Assembly (NCBI GenBank): GCA_035771175.1
Contig: CM069596.1
Location: forward strand, 9,102,001 to 9,166,000
Source of the DNA: Paratinospora sagittata
Taxonomy: Eukaryota; Streptophyta; Magnoliopsida; Ranunculales; Menispermaceae
Direction: 5' to 3'
DNA length: 64,000 nucleotides
This document shows positions 46,751 to 58,306 of this stretch, piece by piece. Both the position numbers and the translations under genes were made by a program. How positions within the stretch are numbered: position 1 is the stretch's first letter; every line of letters begins with the position of its first letter. The notes beneath the pieces were generated by a model that searched no databases, had not been told where the DNA came from, and worked only from the letters and a program-made list of their open reading frames with translations.

Positions 46751-47225
46751 TCCCACAAGTCTTCTGTCATTTGCACTTGGTGAAGGAACCCAGTACTTGA
46801 GTCTCTCCTTAAGCTACTGAACTCAAGATCTCTAATTTGATGTTGAAAGAACCTTTTCCTAGGAACCTACCAAAAAAACAAAAATATTTTACGATGGGTG
46901 AACATCCTATTGACGAAACCAAGTAACCTACGCAACCCGAGCAAAATCATGTGAGTTGGGTTAGGTTGGGTACAAGAATGTGTAACTTGAAACACTTGGG
47001 CTGGTTATGAGTAGAAAATTCATGCCTTCCCCTACTTCTTCCCCCTTATCCCATCAAATTTCATTAACAAAAGGAAGCAAGCAATGTGCCATCACCTCCC
47101 AAGCTTTTGCTTCTCATATGGACGTTAGTAATTGGATAGGTGGTTTAATGAATCCAAGTTTTGGCATTTTTTATACCTATTCCAACCAATTAATTCCCTC
47201 AAAAGATACACAATTTTAATGCACT
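46751..47225. other. No gene recognised
   Basis: The short ORF at 47007-47219 lacks family features. No repeats were seen apart from the adjoining SINE. Confidence 0.35.
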
Positions 47226-47392
47226 GAATTTATGAGCAAGTATTGACCTAACATTAGGAACTTGAAGGTCACAAGTTCAAATTTGGACGCAACCTCTCCA
47301 ATGCAAGGTAAGGCTAAACACATTGATCCTTCTATAGAGTATAGACCCCACAATACTAGGCGCCTCATGTAGTCGATATGCTCTTCTTTTTT
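47226..47392 (+). mobile_element. Au-type SINE remnant
   Basis: B-box-like GGTCACAAGTTCAAATT is followed by the Au-family landmarks GCAACCTCTCCAATGCAAGG, TAAGGCTAAACACATTGATC, AGACCCCACAATACTAGG and a terminal T-run (CTTTTTT). TSD not found; diverged copy. Confidence 0.65.
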
Positions 47393-47459
47393 ACCTTCAT
47401 GTCATCAATCTAGAGAGGAGAAGAATTCAATAATAGAGAGATAAAGGAGGAGACCTTAT

Positions 47460-49692
47460 TGTTCTAAAATAAAATAATAAAGAAACACAAAGATATAACG
47501 TGGTTCGACTCTATGGCCTATGTCCACGGGAGAAGAGAGGAGAATTCTTCATATTCGTGATAATGCCTCAATGGAAGAATGCCAAATAAATAGACTTACA
47601 GAGTTGTTCACCGTATAGTAACTTTTACAATTTCAGTATCTTTTAGATATGGCAACTCCTAAAAATAATTTTTCCTCTAAATGGCAACGCAATCCCTCAG
47701 ATTTCTCTCTTCTCCGCAACACTCCCCTCAAGCTGGTGAATAAAGGTTTACCATTCTCAGCTTGGACATACTTGTTTGGAATGCAGTATGGCTTAACCCT
47801 TTAGTGAGCACATTAGCAAGTTGATTATTGGTAGACACATATGGAGTACAGATCAACCCACTATCAAGTTTTTCTTTAATGAAGTGTCTATCAATCTCGA
47901 TATGCTTTGTTCGATCATGTTGAACTGGGTTATGAGCAATGCTTATTGCAGACTTATTGTCACAATAGTCTCATAGGGCCATCCCAGTGTATCTTCAAAT
48001 CTGTCAAAATTATCTACAACCATAATAGCTCACAAACCCCCTGTGTCATTGCACGGAATTATGCTTTAGCACTAGATCTGGCCACAACATTCTGCTTTTT
48101 ACTTCGCCATATCACCAAATTCCCCCCAAGAAACATACAGTATTCAGTAGTTGACCTTTTGTCAAGTGTCAACTACTGAACTAGCATAGTCTGCATCCGT
48201 ATATGCTTCAAGAACCACTCCTGTGTGTCGTTTAAATAAGATGCCCTGTCTTGGAGTCCCTTTAAGATATTGTAAGACACGGTTAACTGCTTGCAAATGA
48301 ATATCTTTAGGGTTGTGTGACTGATTACACTCGCTGCATATGCAATATCAAGTCTCGTGTGAGAGAGATAAATGAGTCTCCCTACTAGTCTTTGATACAT
48401 CTCCTTATTGACAGTAGGTGCTTCTTCAGCTTCTCCAAGCTTATGATTGGGATCAATAGGTGTGGTTATTGGTTTGCATGCTAACTTCCTTGTTTCTTTA
48501 AGGAGATCTATAAGGTACTTCTGTTGAGAAATAAAAATTCACTGTTTGGAATGTGCCATTTCAATTCCAAGAAAGTACTTCAACCTTCCTAGACCCTTGA
48601 TCTCGAATTCTTTGGTTAAAGACTGTTTCAGGCTCTGTTTCTCATGCTCATCATTTCCAGTCATAATGATGTCATCTACATATACCAAGAGCGATGTAAC
48701 TCCCCTTGACACTGAGTGCTTAATGAATAATATATGATCTCCTTGGCTCTGCTTATATCCCTTTTCTTTCATTACTCTTGCAAAGCGACCAAACCATGCT
48801 CTTAGAGATTATTTAAGTTCGTACAACACCTTTTTCAGTTTGCACACTATACCGGTGGTTAGACTGCTTTTGAATCCATAAGGAACCTTCATATAGATCT
48901 TTTCTTCCAGTTCTCCGTGAAGAAAGGCATTTTCACATTAAATTGTTGTAAATCCCAGTCGTAGTTGGTAGCTAAAGAGAGCAATACTCGGACCGTGTTC
49001 ATCTTGGCAACCAGTGCAAATGTCTCCAAGTAGTCTACATCATATGTCTGAGTGTACCCTTTCGCTACTAATCTTGCCTTGTATCTCTCCAGTGACCCAT
49101 CTGCTCTGTACTTAACAGTATAAACCCAGGTTTCTTCGAGCAGCACGAACGACAACGATGGTGATCAACAACAGTAGTAACAACGACAACCAGCAGCGTC
49201 AATGGTGACAACTGCGGGTTTCAGTGGCGATGGGTGGCATAGTCGCAACATCAATGAAGGCTATGATGAACAGTACTGGTAGCGACGCCGATGAAGATGA
49301 TGAAAGTTCACACAACGACAGCGATGAACGTCGGCCACAAAGATTCAGCGATGAAGGCCGGCACAAAAGATTTTGGCGATGAAGGCCGAAAAAATATTCC
49401 CAGTTGTACGAGCCTAAGGCTATGATACCATGTTGTAAAATAAAACAATAAAGAAACATAGAGATATAACGTGGTTCGACTCTATGGCCTACGTCCACGG
49501 GAGAAGAGAGGAGAATTCTGCTTATTTGTGATAATGCCTCAATGGAGGAACACCAAATAAATAAACTTACAGAGTTGTTCACCGTATAGTAACTTTTACA
49601 TTTTCAGTATCTTTTAGATATGGCAGCTCCCAAAAATATTTTTTCCTCTAAATGGCAACGCAATCCCTCAGATTTCTCTCTTCTCCGCAACA
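47460..49692 (-). mobile_element. Element J: internally deleted copia, perfect TSD
   Basis: Two 262-bp LTRs (47460-47721 and 49431-49692), both ending CTTCTCCGCAACA and starting TGTT, with about 16 differences by eye (~6%), flanked by the exact TSD CTTAT (47455-47459 and 49693-49697). Minus-strand order: 5' LTR, primer site (49430-49419, TGGTATCATAGC), leader, RT, RNase H, polypurine complement CTCCCCTCAAGCTGG, 3' LTR. Gag, protease and integrase are missing; the leader joins directly to RT near 49155. Confidence 0.92.
47740..49155 (-). pseudogene. Element J: RT-RNase H pseudogene
   Basis: 49155-48889 carries the RT start (ETWVYTVKYRADGSLERYKA, then LVAKGYTQTYDVDYLETF) and breaks by a small deletion near 48935. 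48772-48539 has the catalytic YVDDIIMTGND and GLGRLKYFLGIEMA. 48400-48173 has YQRLVGRLIYLSHTRLDIAYA. RNase H follows toward 47760 in broken frames. Frames change at least twice, so no product is expected. Confidence 0.85.
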
Positions 49693-49930
49693 CTTATTAC
49701 ATTGAATAATAGGAATTGATATCTATTCTTTACAAAAAAACATGGGGGCAAACTAGGCTTCCAAGTTGAGTATTAAATTCAGATAATAAAGAGGAAAACA
49801 TGCTTCTCAAGAGTGTGCATTAATCCTAGTTATGGTAATGATTAATTCTAGGGTCAAGAGTCCCTTGCATAAGAGGAAGTGAGGAAAATTAAATTCCTGA
49901 ATTGAGAAACTTCCTTTGAATACCCCTATG

Positions 49931-50279
49931 CTATTGTACCTAGACTCGAGTATGAGTGTCGGATACGGGTACATATCTAGAGGTCCAACTCGTTCAATTT
50001 CAAATTTTGGGATACGGGGACTCGGGTATATTATATGTTGTTTTTTTTTTCCATTTTATCTTTTTTTCACTCATTTATCGGCCTTTTTGTTCTCTCACTT
50101 AAGTGCATTTCACATATTAGTCATTATCTTCTTTCATGCTTTCTCTTCTTTCCATTGGAGAATTTACATAGTAATATTCTAAAATCTAAAGTGTTGGACA
50201 CATATCCCATACTCATGTCGTATCATGAAGTGTCAGACACGCGTACGTCGGGCTAAAGTAAAGGGTCCAGGTAACATAG
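49931..50279. mobile_element. Small hAT-type element, exact 8-bp TSD
   Basis: Inverted ends CTATTGTACCTAGACTC and (inverted right end) CTATGTTACCTGGACCC, flanked by CCCCTATG at 49923-49930 and 50280-50287. Subterminal motifs GTGTCGGATACGGGTAC and GTGTCAGACACGCGTAC face each other. 349 bp; non-coding. Confidence 0.82.
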
Positions 50280-50287
50280 CCCCTATG

Positions 50288-51517
50288 GTAATCTTCTTGT
50301 TGAGACTATTACAATACCTTTTTTGTCATGTTTGATGGCATTATGCCCAATCGATAATTTCTGGTACTTGATTGCCTCCTCTTTTCTTTCAAAAAGATCT
50401 GACAATATCCTGGCCAATCTCTAGTAGGTGATTCAGAATTTGTGTGTTGATGGTGTTGTTTCATAGTTGCTTTTCAGCCTACTCTCACTCCATTTAACAA
50501 TGCTGACCCTTTCATTGCCATGTTTTGTTTATTTTCCCAACAGAGTTCTCGTTCAACTCTCAATTTCAATTAAACTAGAACAGTAAGAGGGAAACAAAGG
50601 ATCTTTCTGAACCAATCTAGGTTAGTTTTCAGCCAAATTACTCTTTCATTAGAATAGTTTTATATATTTTGGTGATCAAAGAGTGATCATAGATTTCCAA
50701 TTCACCTCAACTGAAAGACAAACTAGAAAACTGCCAACATTCCAATAAATCAGATTTATTCCTCTATCTGTGGGCATAGCTACCAAGATCTCAAGTCAAT
50801 ATTGATTGTGGGAGTCATAAAACAAGATTGTCATTTAGCAAGATTTCATGGTAAGGTTTCTTATTCAATAAAATCTTCAAACTAGTCTACTCTAAACGTC
50901 ACCCTTTCCCTCATGAATGCTTTCAAATTTCTATCTGGAGAAAACACTTGCACCTAAAGAATTTTTTGTCATTACCCCAATCCCAAAGATGCTACACGCT
51001 GTGACATCCACATCTCAGATCTCTTCTTTCAAGTGAAATAATTGGTTGCTGTCTCAATTTTAAATTCAGATACAAAATTCCAAACAGAGAACAGGGATTG
51101 GGGATATTCACAAAATGAACTCTCTTCTTATGGCACTTTACCAGTATTCCACAGTTGCACTTAATATTATGTAAGATTTTCCTTATTTTAAAGGAAAACA
51201 TCAGCCATATATTTAGTTTAAATACTTTTTCCATCTCAAACAATCTGAGTTGGAATACGAGAATGGGCCTTCTGACAACAAATATAGGTAAGGAACGATA
51301 CAAAAATTATAGTAAAGTTAACTCCCAATTTCATACCATTTTTATTAAACAACTGGCAGCACATATGAAATTAGGAATAACATTCTTATCACAAAATAAA
51401 ATTAATAAAGGAATAACAGTGAACTGCCAGATTTTAAAAAATACGATTTAATTATTGTTGAAAAGACAAATCATATCTAAACAAAAAGGAAGAAATGCGG
51501 TATAAATTGAGGCAGAA
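50288..51517. other. 3' flank of the YTH gene, no other gene
   Basis: Lies downstream of the YTH gene stop. Some of it (about 51300-51517) may be 3' UTR. ORFs on both strands are short and featureless. Confidence 0.4.
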
Positions 51518-52718
51518 TTATGGTACCATTGAAAGAAAATCATCCTCAGACAGCAAATCAGTGAAAGTGCCCCTTTTGGCAGACAAGCGTCGATCATCCA
51601 TTGGACATGATGAACCCCTGTCACTGTGCAGATAAGTAGGAGTTCCATGCGTGGAAGACTGTTTCAAATGTGAACCCTTAGGCCCCTCACTATTGGTTAC
51701 TAACTTCTTAGGAAGAGACCCCATCATGGATTCCCCGTTTTGCATGTGCATATTACTTGTTTGGGGTTGTGCCACATTTGGGTAAAGCATAGGAGGATAG
51801 AACATAGGTATCCTGGACCATCCTGCATGCGATGTGGGTTTGGTATGAGCATATCCTTCATCAGGCAAAAGAAGTGGAGACTCACTATTAGATCTTCCTA
51901 GAAGTTCATCCCTAAAGAAGGTACTCCTGCATCAAATCATAAGGCTGGTGGTAAAAAAAAATTGAAATAATGCAACAAAAACAAATATAAACATGAGATC
52001 AGTACCTTTTCCTTATCCCATCCACATCAACCCTTCCATCAATTAGTTCACAGAGAGCCTCGGCAATCTCTGGAGATAACTCCTGTAGAAAGCATGTGAA
52101 CCACCATCACATATTCAAACATGTCATTTGTTTGAGTCATTAATCTAAAAGCAGTTAATATTAGGAACACCTGGCAGTCTCTACTAATTTTAACCGGCTT
52201 GTAGTCATTTAACGGATTCTTGAGATGAAGGGTTTTCTGGAAAGGCAAATTATTCAATTGCAACCATTTAACTTTGAAACTACTTCCCCATGGATTGTTT
52301 CCACCAGAAACTCCAGTCCAAACATTGTCCCGCCTCCAACCAACAGATGACATCATTTGGGCATACCCTTGGAAGAAGCCACTCATGTTGACACTAAATA
52401 TTAGAATTACTCTATCAGAATTCTGCAAAGACAAACATATGTTATTCTACAGCAACAAATAGGAAATGCATCACATTTTTCCCAAATATTATCTTACATG
52501 AAAGGCCTCCTCCAAAATGGGTTCATTCATTACTTGAGTAGCCCATATTCCTTGTTCGATAGATAGTTGAATATTCTGATGGTTCAAACTTTTAATGACA
52601 AAATATCTTGTATGCTGGCTATAAATATCCTTTGAACTCATATTCTCAAACCCACTGGAAGAATGTTCTTTTACTCTGGGGGTATAATATTCTTCATGTT
52701 CTATGTAGCTTGAGCTTC
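51518..52718 (-). CDS. YTH-domain m6A reader (YTHDC type), 3' exons
   Basis: Four exons with GT-AG borders join in phase: 52718-52498, 52422-52171, 52082-52006, 51926-51518 (stop TAA at 51518-51520). They encode the end of a variable N-terminus, the whole YTH domain and a Pro/Ser-rich tail. Landmarks: TRYFVIKSLNHQNIQ, GIWATQ (first cage Trp), VILIFSVNMSGFFQGYAQM, SVGWRRDNVW (likely second cage Trp), FKVKWLQLNNLPF, HLKNPLNDYKPVKISRDCQ, SPEIAEALCELID. This matches the nuclear-type plant group typified by Arabidopsis At4g11970 rather than the ECT group. The YTH fold binds N6-methyladenosine in RNA. The first exon listed opens with a split codon, so at least one upstream exon with the start is missing from my model. 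No stop or frameshift in the domain. Confidence 0.85.
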
Positions 52719-53388
52719 CTGAGAAGAGAATTCTTTACTCATCAATGTATTGTTCAAACTAAAATGGTACAGAAAAATCGAATTCATATTAACCAAAGTA
52801 ATAACAAGAGTTGCCTAAAGATAAAGCCCACACAGCTCAATGATTTTGACAATGGGATGCAAGCTGTGAAGTCAAAGAAGAAAAAGGGGGGCTACTCTGG
52901 AAAGTCACACAAATGGGCTCATGAACCATCTTATTCAACCACAGCACTTCATTCATACTCATTTTTTTATAGCTACTAAAATTATCTAAATTCAAGGAGG
53001 CTTTCAAACTTCCATAGAATTCCTCAATATGAGTTTGATATGATATTCCTTATCATTTCTAAAGGATATCACTGATACTGGTAATGTTATTTTTTCTCCC
53101 CTCAAAATTTCTGCCATGCACAAAAAAGTAACAACGCCAGAGCATAGATGATTTAAAGATTTTCCACCACTGAAATACAATAAGTTATATGTATATAAAT
53201 ATATATTTGTTGTGACTCTTAGCTTTCTAGCTTCTCCTCAATATCTTCAAGCAATAGATGATAAATTTAAAGCCCTTTGCATAGGTTTAGAGAAAAACAA
53301 TTGAGTCCTTTTCAAGAGAGTTCATACTCACTTTAAAAGAATATACGTATAGCTACTCTGTCTTTTTGGTTTTATTTTGTTTTGTTTA
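52719..53388. other. Intron or 5' part of the YTH gene, unresolved
   Basis: A pyrimidine-rich acceptor (TTCTCTTCTCAG) ends at 52719 on the minus strand. The plus-strand ORF at 52608-52979 overlaps the YTH exon and is not supported. The missing 5' exon(s) could lie here or beyond the transposons to the right. Confidence 0.35.
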
Positions 53389-53396
53389 ATCAAGAG

Positions 53397-54237
53397 CAAG
53401 GTTTAATAAAGTATGAGGTGTAATTGAGGCGATTTGCCTTTATGAGGCGAGGCATAAGCCTCATGGCGGTATATGAGGCGTAGGCCTCACATTTTTTTAG
53501 AAAATACATAAATCAATTAATAAAAACTTACAAAAAATCTCAAAAACTACAAGTATCAATAATAACAGTAGAAAGAACTCAAATAAACAAAAAATATAAA
53601 CTAGTTTTGTTTAGGAATAGAATACTTGGGTGATTTCTCTTAATATATAAATTATTTTAATTGTCATTAACATTTTCAAGAATAAATGAGCACACATCAT
53701 ATGCTAAGCTTTCCAAATTTTAAGTTTTAAGATATTAAAAGCATGAACAAATAGAAAGCAAATAACCGTAAAAATATTAGGTCTTTGTTGTTCGTTCCAA
53801 TCTTTTAATTTATACAAATTGCAATTAGAATACTCTGCCAAAAGTTTTAAGTTGTTAGGTTAGTATTTATACTATTGTTAACAAACTTAAAGATATATTA
53901 TTTGAAGGGGGCCTTTCAAAGATGGCCTTGGCCCAATAAAAGAGTACAAGCTTTAGTTTATCTCATCTGAAAGAGAATTAATTCTTAACACCTAAAATGA
54001 TAGGTTTTATTGATGCAAAATCCATAAACATAAATTTATTTTGATGTTCTTTCAAAAAAAAACAGAATTTTAACATGGAAAAGTTGAGGTTGAAGCCTCA
54101 CTGCGCCTCCAGGCATACACCTCAACAACCTCAACATTGTGAGGTGTAAGCCTCATGGAATGACATTGAGGCTTAAGCATCAAGGCGTTTTTTGAGCGCC
54201 TCGCCTCAAGGAGCCTCAAATTATTTTTAAAACAATG
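53397..54237. mobile_element. hAT-like non-autonomous element rich in GAGGCG motifs
   Basis: Left end CAAGGTTTAATAAAGTATGAGG and right end (inverted) CATTGTTTTAAAAATAATTTG are imperfect inverted repeats. Flanking 8-mers ATCAAGAG and ATCCAAAG match at 6 of 8. Subterminal repeats of GAGGCG/CGCCTC and AAGCCTCA lie in both orientations near both ends. AT-rich, non-coding middle. Confidence 0.6.
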
Positions 54238-54648
54238 ATCCAAAGTCTAAATGAGTGTGCATTATTTTGCCAAATAGGTGTTTCAACCTCAAGTTGTAGT
54301 GCTTATGCATCCTTGCAAAGCTAGCCCCAGATCATTTATCAATTGCCTACGGTCACACAACCACAAACCCATTTTTCATTGAATTGATTTCTAAGACAAG
54401 CAAAATTAATTTAGTTGATTGTTCAGTTTCTTCCAATGCCTAGGATGGGTGATATTGTTGTTACATTTTCTATGCCAATTTAATGATTTAATCTCCTTCA
54501 AATGTTCCTAGTCTTGTGTTTGGCCCTTAACCTTTTATCTACAAGTCATATTACTAAGCATTTGAACAATAGTGCCATGTTTTATCTTTCCTTCTCTTAA
54601 TAGGTTAGGGGCCACATTTTATCTTTCTTCGTTTGTAGTGATCAATCC

Positions 54649-54876
54649 ATGGTAATGATAGAAGTAGGGGGGAGACCTAAAATAACATGGAAAAAAATAA
54701 TTAAGAAAGACATGATTACTTGTAATTTAAGAGTCAACTTAGTCCTTGATCGAGTAGAATGGAGGAAGTAGATTCATGTAGCTTACCCCATGAAGTTGGA
54801 GAAATGCTTAATTGAGTTGAGTGTGTATTACCCGGTGACTAGGATGATGATTGGTAAAGGTCTTAAGGACAATTGA
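54649..54876 (+). pseudogene. RTE-type LINE C-terminal scrap
   Basis: The frame reads GGRPKITWKKIIKKDM, then LDRVEWRK, a TAG stop (54769), then IHVAYP, ending TGA at 54874. This is the recognisable C-terminus of plant RTE-clade LINE polyproteins (phrases of the form GRP.KTW...KD and DR..WR..I.VADP). The upstream reverse transcriptase is not recognisable. Confidence 0.55.
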
Positions 54877-54894
54877 AATTACCTACTTTAAATA

Positions 54895-56679
54895 GGGATT
54901 TTTGTAGTTATGGTCTTCTAGCTATCTGGATCTAGAGCAGAGGTCCCCAAGTTTCGAATATTAGCATTTGGATCCTCAACTAATCAACCTGTCACCTGTC
55001 AATCAAACCACAGTTGGTCAAGGGTTACACTTTACCATTTTTCCCTTCTCCCATTTAGCAATCACGTTATCTCTCAGTCAAAATGTTTACCGATCGGTCA
55101 AAATGTTGATCGATCGATAAGTAACTTCAAATATTCATTTACATACATTGAACGTTTAACAGCCACTAGACCGATCACCGATGATCGAAAATTAACTTAA
55201 AGCACATGGTTTTGTAGATCTTTTCTTCCTCTTTCCAACGCCTTTTCAATCACTCAAATCGGAGTCCAGGTGAAAAAGTTATGGCTATTTGAAGTTAAAT
55301 AATCATTTACTTAACGATCGATCAACATTTTGACTGATTGGTTACTCATCGGTAAGTAATTGACCGATCGGTCTAAATATTGACCGATCGATAAGTAACT
55401 TCAAATAGCCATGACTTTTTCATCCGGACTCCGATTTGAGTGATTCAAAAGGCGTTGGAAATAGGAAGAAAAGATCTATAAAACCATGTGCTTTAAGTGA
55501 CTTTCCGATCACCGGTGACCTGTCCAGTGGCTGTTAAACTTCAATGTAGCCACCAGACCGTCACCGATGATCAAAAAGTCACTTAAAGCACATGGCTTTA
55601 TAAATCTTTTCTTCATCTTTCCAACGTCTTTTGAATCACTCAAATCGAAGTTTGAATGAAAGAGTTATGGCTATTTGAAGTTACTTACCTATCGGTCAAC
55701 ATTTTGACAGATCGGTGAACATTTTGACCGATCTACTTCAAATGACCATAACTATTTTGTTTTAATTCTGATTTGAATGATTCAAAATGCATTGGAAAAA
55801 GGAAAAAAAAAGTTCTACAAAATCATATGCTTTAAGTGATTTTCCGATCATCAGTGACCAGAACCGGTGGCTGTTAAACGTTCAATATATGTACCCTTTT
55901 AGGCTTTTACATACATTGAACGTTTAACAACCATTGGACCGGTCACCAGTGATCAAAAAGTCACGTAAAGCACATTATTTTGTAGATCTTTTCTTCCTTT
56001 TTCCAATGCCTTTGAATCACTCAAATCGGAGTCTGGATGAAAAAGTTATAACTTTTTGAAGTTACTTACCGATCAATCAACCTTTTGACTGATCGATCAA
56101 TTACTTACTGATCGGTAAGTAAATGATTATTTAACTTCAAAGAACCATAACTTTTTCATCCGAACTCCGATTTGAGTTATTCAAAAGGCGTTGAAAAGAG
56201 GAAGAAATAATCTACAAAACCATGTGCTTTAAGTGACTTTTCGATCACCGGTGACCGGTCCAATGGCTGTTAAACGTTCAATGTATGTAAAAGGGTAAAT
56301 ACATTGAACATTTAACAGCCACCGAACTGTCACCGGCGATCAGAAAGTCACTTAAAGTACATGGTTTTGTAGATCCTTTTTTCCTCTTCCAACGCCTTTT
56401 GAATCACTCAAATCGGAGTCCGGATGAAAAAAGTTATGGCTATTTGAAGTTATTTACCGATCGGTCAATATTTTAACCGATTGGTAAATATTTTGACCGA
56501 AAGATCACATGATTACTAAATGGGAGAAGGGCAAAATGGCAAAGTGCAACCCTTAACCGACTGTGATTTGATTGACAAGTGACAGGTTGATTAGTTGAGG
56601 ACCCAAACACTAATTTTTGAAACTTGGGGACCTTTGTTCTAGATCCAAATAGATAGAGGACCATAACTCTAAAAATCCC
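54895..56679. mobile_element. Complex fold-back element with seven alternating inverted units
   Basis: The outer inverted repeats are ~175 bp (54895-55074 and 56508-56679; GGGATTTTTGTAGTTATGG at the left, GGGATTTTTAGAGTTATGG at the right when inverted). Flanking 9-mers CTTTAAATA (54886-54894) and TTTTAAACA (56680-56688) agree at 7 of 9, as in MULEs. The interior is a ~160-bp unit repeated seven times in strict alternation: forward 55139-55298, reverse 55395-55548, forward 55547-55686, reverse 55734-55892, forward 55907-56066, reverse 56132-56288, forward 56299-56454. Units are joined by spacers full of CCGATCGGT/ATCGATCGAT palindromes. No ORF of note. Confidence 0.85.
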
Positions 56680-56688
56680 TTTTAAACA

Positions 56689-57155
56689 TCATTCCATGTT
56701 GCCACTCCTATTCCTATTACGCAACAATTTCCTAGAGAAGATAGTGGGCCTTCATCTATAATTCACTTACCATATAGAATTAATGTTGTAACCACTTCCT
56801 TCTAGAAAAAACTTCCCTCACTTGGTAATCATGGTATTACTCATCACGCAACTAGTATTGGAGAGACACCAAAATGATATAGCATGGCAAAATAGACGAA
56901 CTACCGGGCCCTATTGGAAACCATGTAACCCTTGCTCTTTACCTTGAATGTGCCTAGGAATATTTGGTACAATGCATTTCTAACTACATACCTTATCAAT
57001 AGCTTTTTACATAGAGTAAAACTCCAATAGATGTGTATGTTCTTCCTTCAATTTTGTTTTCCATCCCTCTAGAAGCATTTAAGTCTATTCATTATAAAGA
57101 GTAAAGCCACATTAAATTGTATTTCTTCTTCGTGATGTTATTCTAAGTCAAATTA
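56689..57155. other. No gene recognised
   Basis: Moderately AT-rich sequence without motifs I can name. The text just before 57156 may belong to the outer DNA element into which K inserted. Confidence 0.35.
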
Positions 57156-57793
57156 GTTTTACCAATGTTTTCAAGACATCATGATGATAACTAGGCAATT
57201 GTCCCCATTTAGGCAAAGCGGTGCCTAAGCATCACTTAGGCGAGGCCTAGACATTATACACAATATTTGTTTATAGCTCCCTACATAAATAATAAATTAG
57301 TTTTACGTATACAAACCTTGTATACGTAATTACATAAATATTCAATAATACAAAAGTTAAATATTGTGCCAAAAAAAAAAGATTAACCATATTTTACACT
57401 TCTCAATTTTCTATCCACAAATTAATACTAGAAAAAAAAACATATTAACAAAAAAGAAAAGTTGGCATATAGTGTAAGTATAATGATTTAAAAAGTCATG
57501 TTTGATGTAATACTTTATAAGTATAACAAATGGAAAATATGTAATAAAAATAAGATATAAAATCAGAGTCAAAAAATAAGAAAAAACAACTTTCATAAGG
57601 GAAATTAAGTATATTGCTTAAGTTAAAAGTTACGGTCATATTGAAGCTATAAAATCATAAGGTAACAATATAAAGAAAAAGAGCCTTAATGCTTTATAAA
57701 TTTACACCGATCCCCTTATATTTTAAGAAATTTCAAAGAGCCCCACTACTCGCCTCAAGTATGATATAAGTGATTTAGTTCCAAATGGCCTAG

Positions 57794-58281
57794 TGTCACA
57801 GTCATGTTGTCCCATGCACCGTCATGTATTTTGTTTTGTATTTCGAGTGGCATTTTTGTAATAAAGGCCCAGTATGATTGGCCTCACATTTTGATGTTTC
57901 CTTTTGGAGATAGGAGAAAAGCTTAACATCTACCTTGTAGGGGAGGTGGTAGTCGCCTAGAGTAGTGCATAGGTGTTCCCCTACATTCGAGTCCCAAGTA
58001 AAGCTACCAACGTGTGTTGCTTTGTCCCTTGTTGCTACCCACTATTGCTAGTGGTGTGGTGCTCTAGTGATACCTGCTCCCCTAGGGTGCGTGTGTGTTC
58101 TTTCGTGTTGACCCCAGTGTATTGTAACAGTTCATTTGATATTAATAAAATCATTATTTCCATTACTTGTTGCCTTCTACTTTGTGTTGCTATTTCTTGT
58201 TACTTGCAGTTTGGCTGACCTTGCTAGTGAATTGCCGGGTGCCGCACGGGAATTGCCTTGTTCCAAAGTTGTCCCGTGACA
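57794..58281 (+). repeat. 5' LTR of element E
   Basis: 488 bp, same length as the 3' LTR. The differing sites are at about 57800, 57946, 58003, 58021, 58236 and 58248. A polyadenylation-like TTAATAAAATCATT lies near 58142. Confidence 0.95.
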
Positions 58282-58283
58282 CG

Positions 58284-58295
58284 TGGTATCAGAGC
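58284..58295 (+). other. Primer binding site of element E
   Basis: TGGTATCAGAGC, a perfect match to the plant initiator-Met tRNA primer site, two bases after the LTR. Confidence 0.92.
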
Positions 58296-58306
58296 CTAGC
58301 AAGAGA

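Noticed and set aside
52608..52979. 123-codon plus-strand ORF next to the YTH gene
   Set aside because: Overlaps the antisense of a well-supported YTH exon and has no family features.
58283..58306. Earlier GTG start for the E polyprotein
   Set aside because: This would translate the primer binding site. The first ATG at 58307 is the more likely start.
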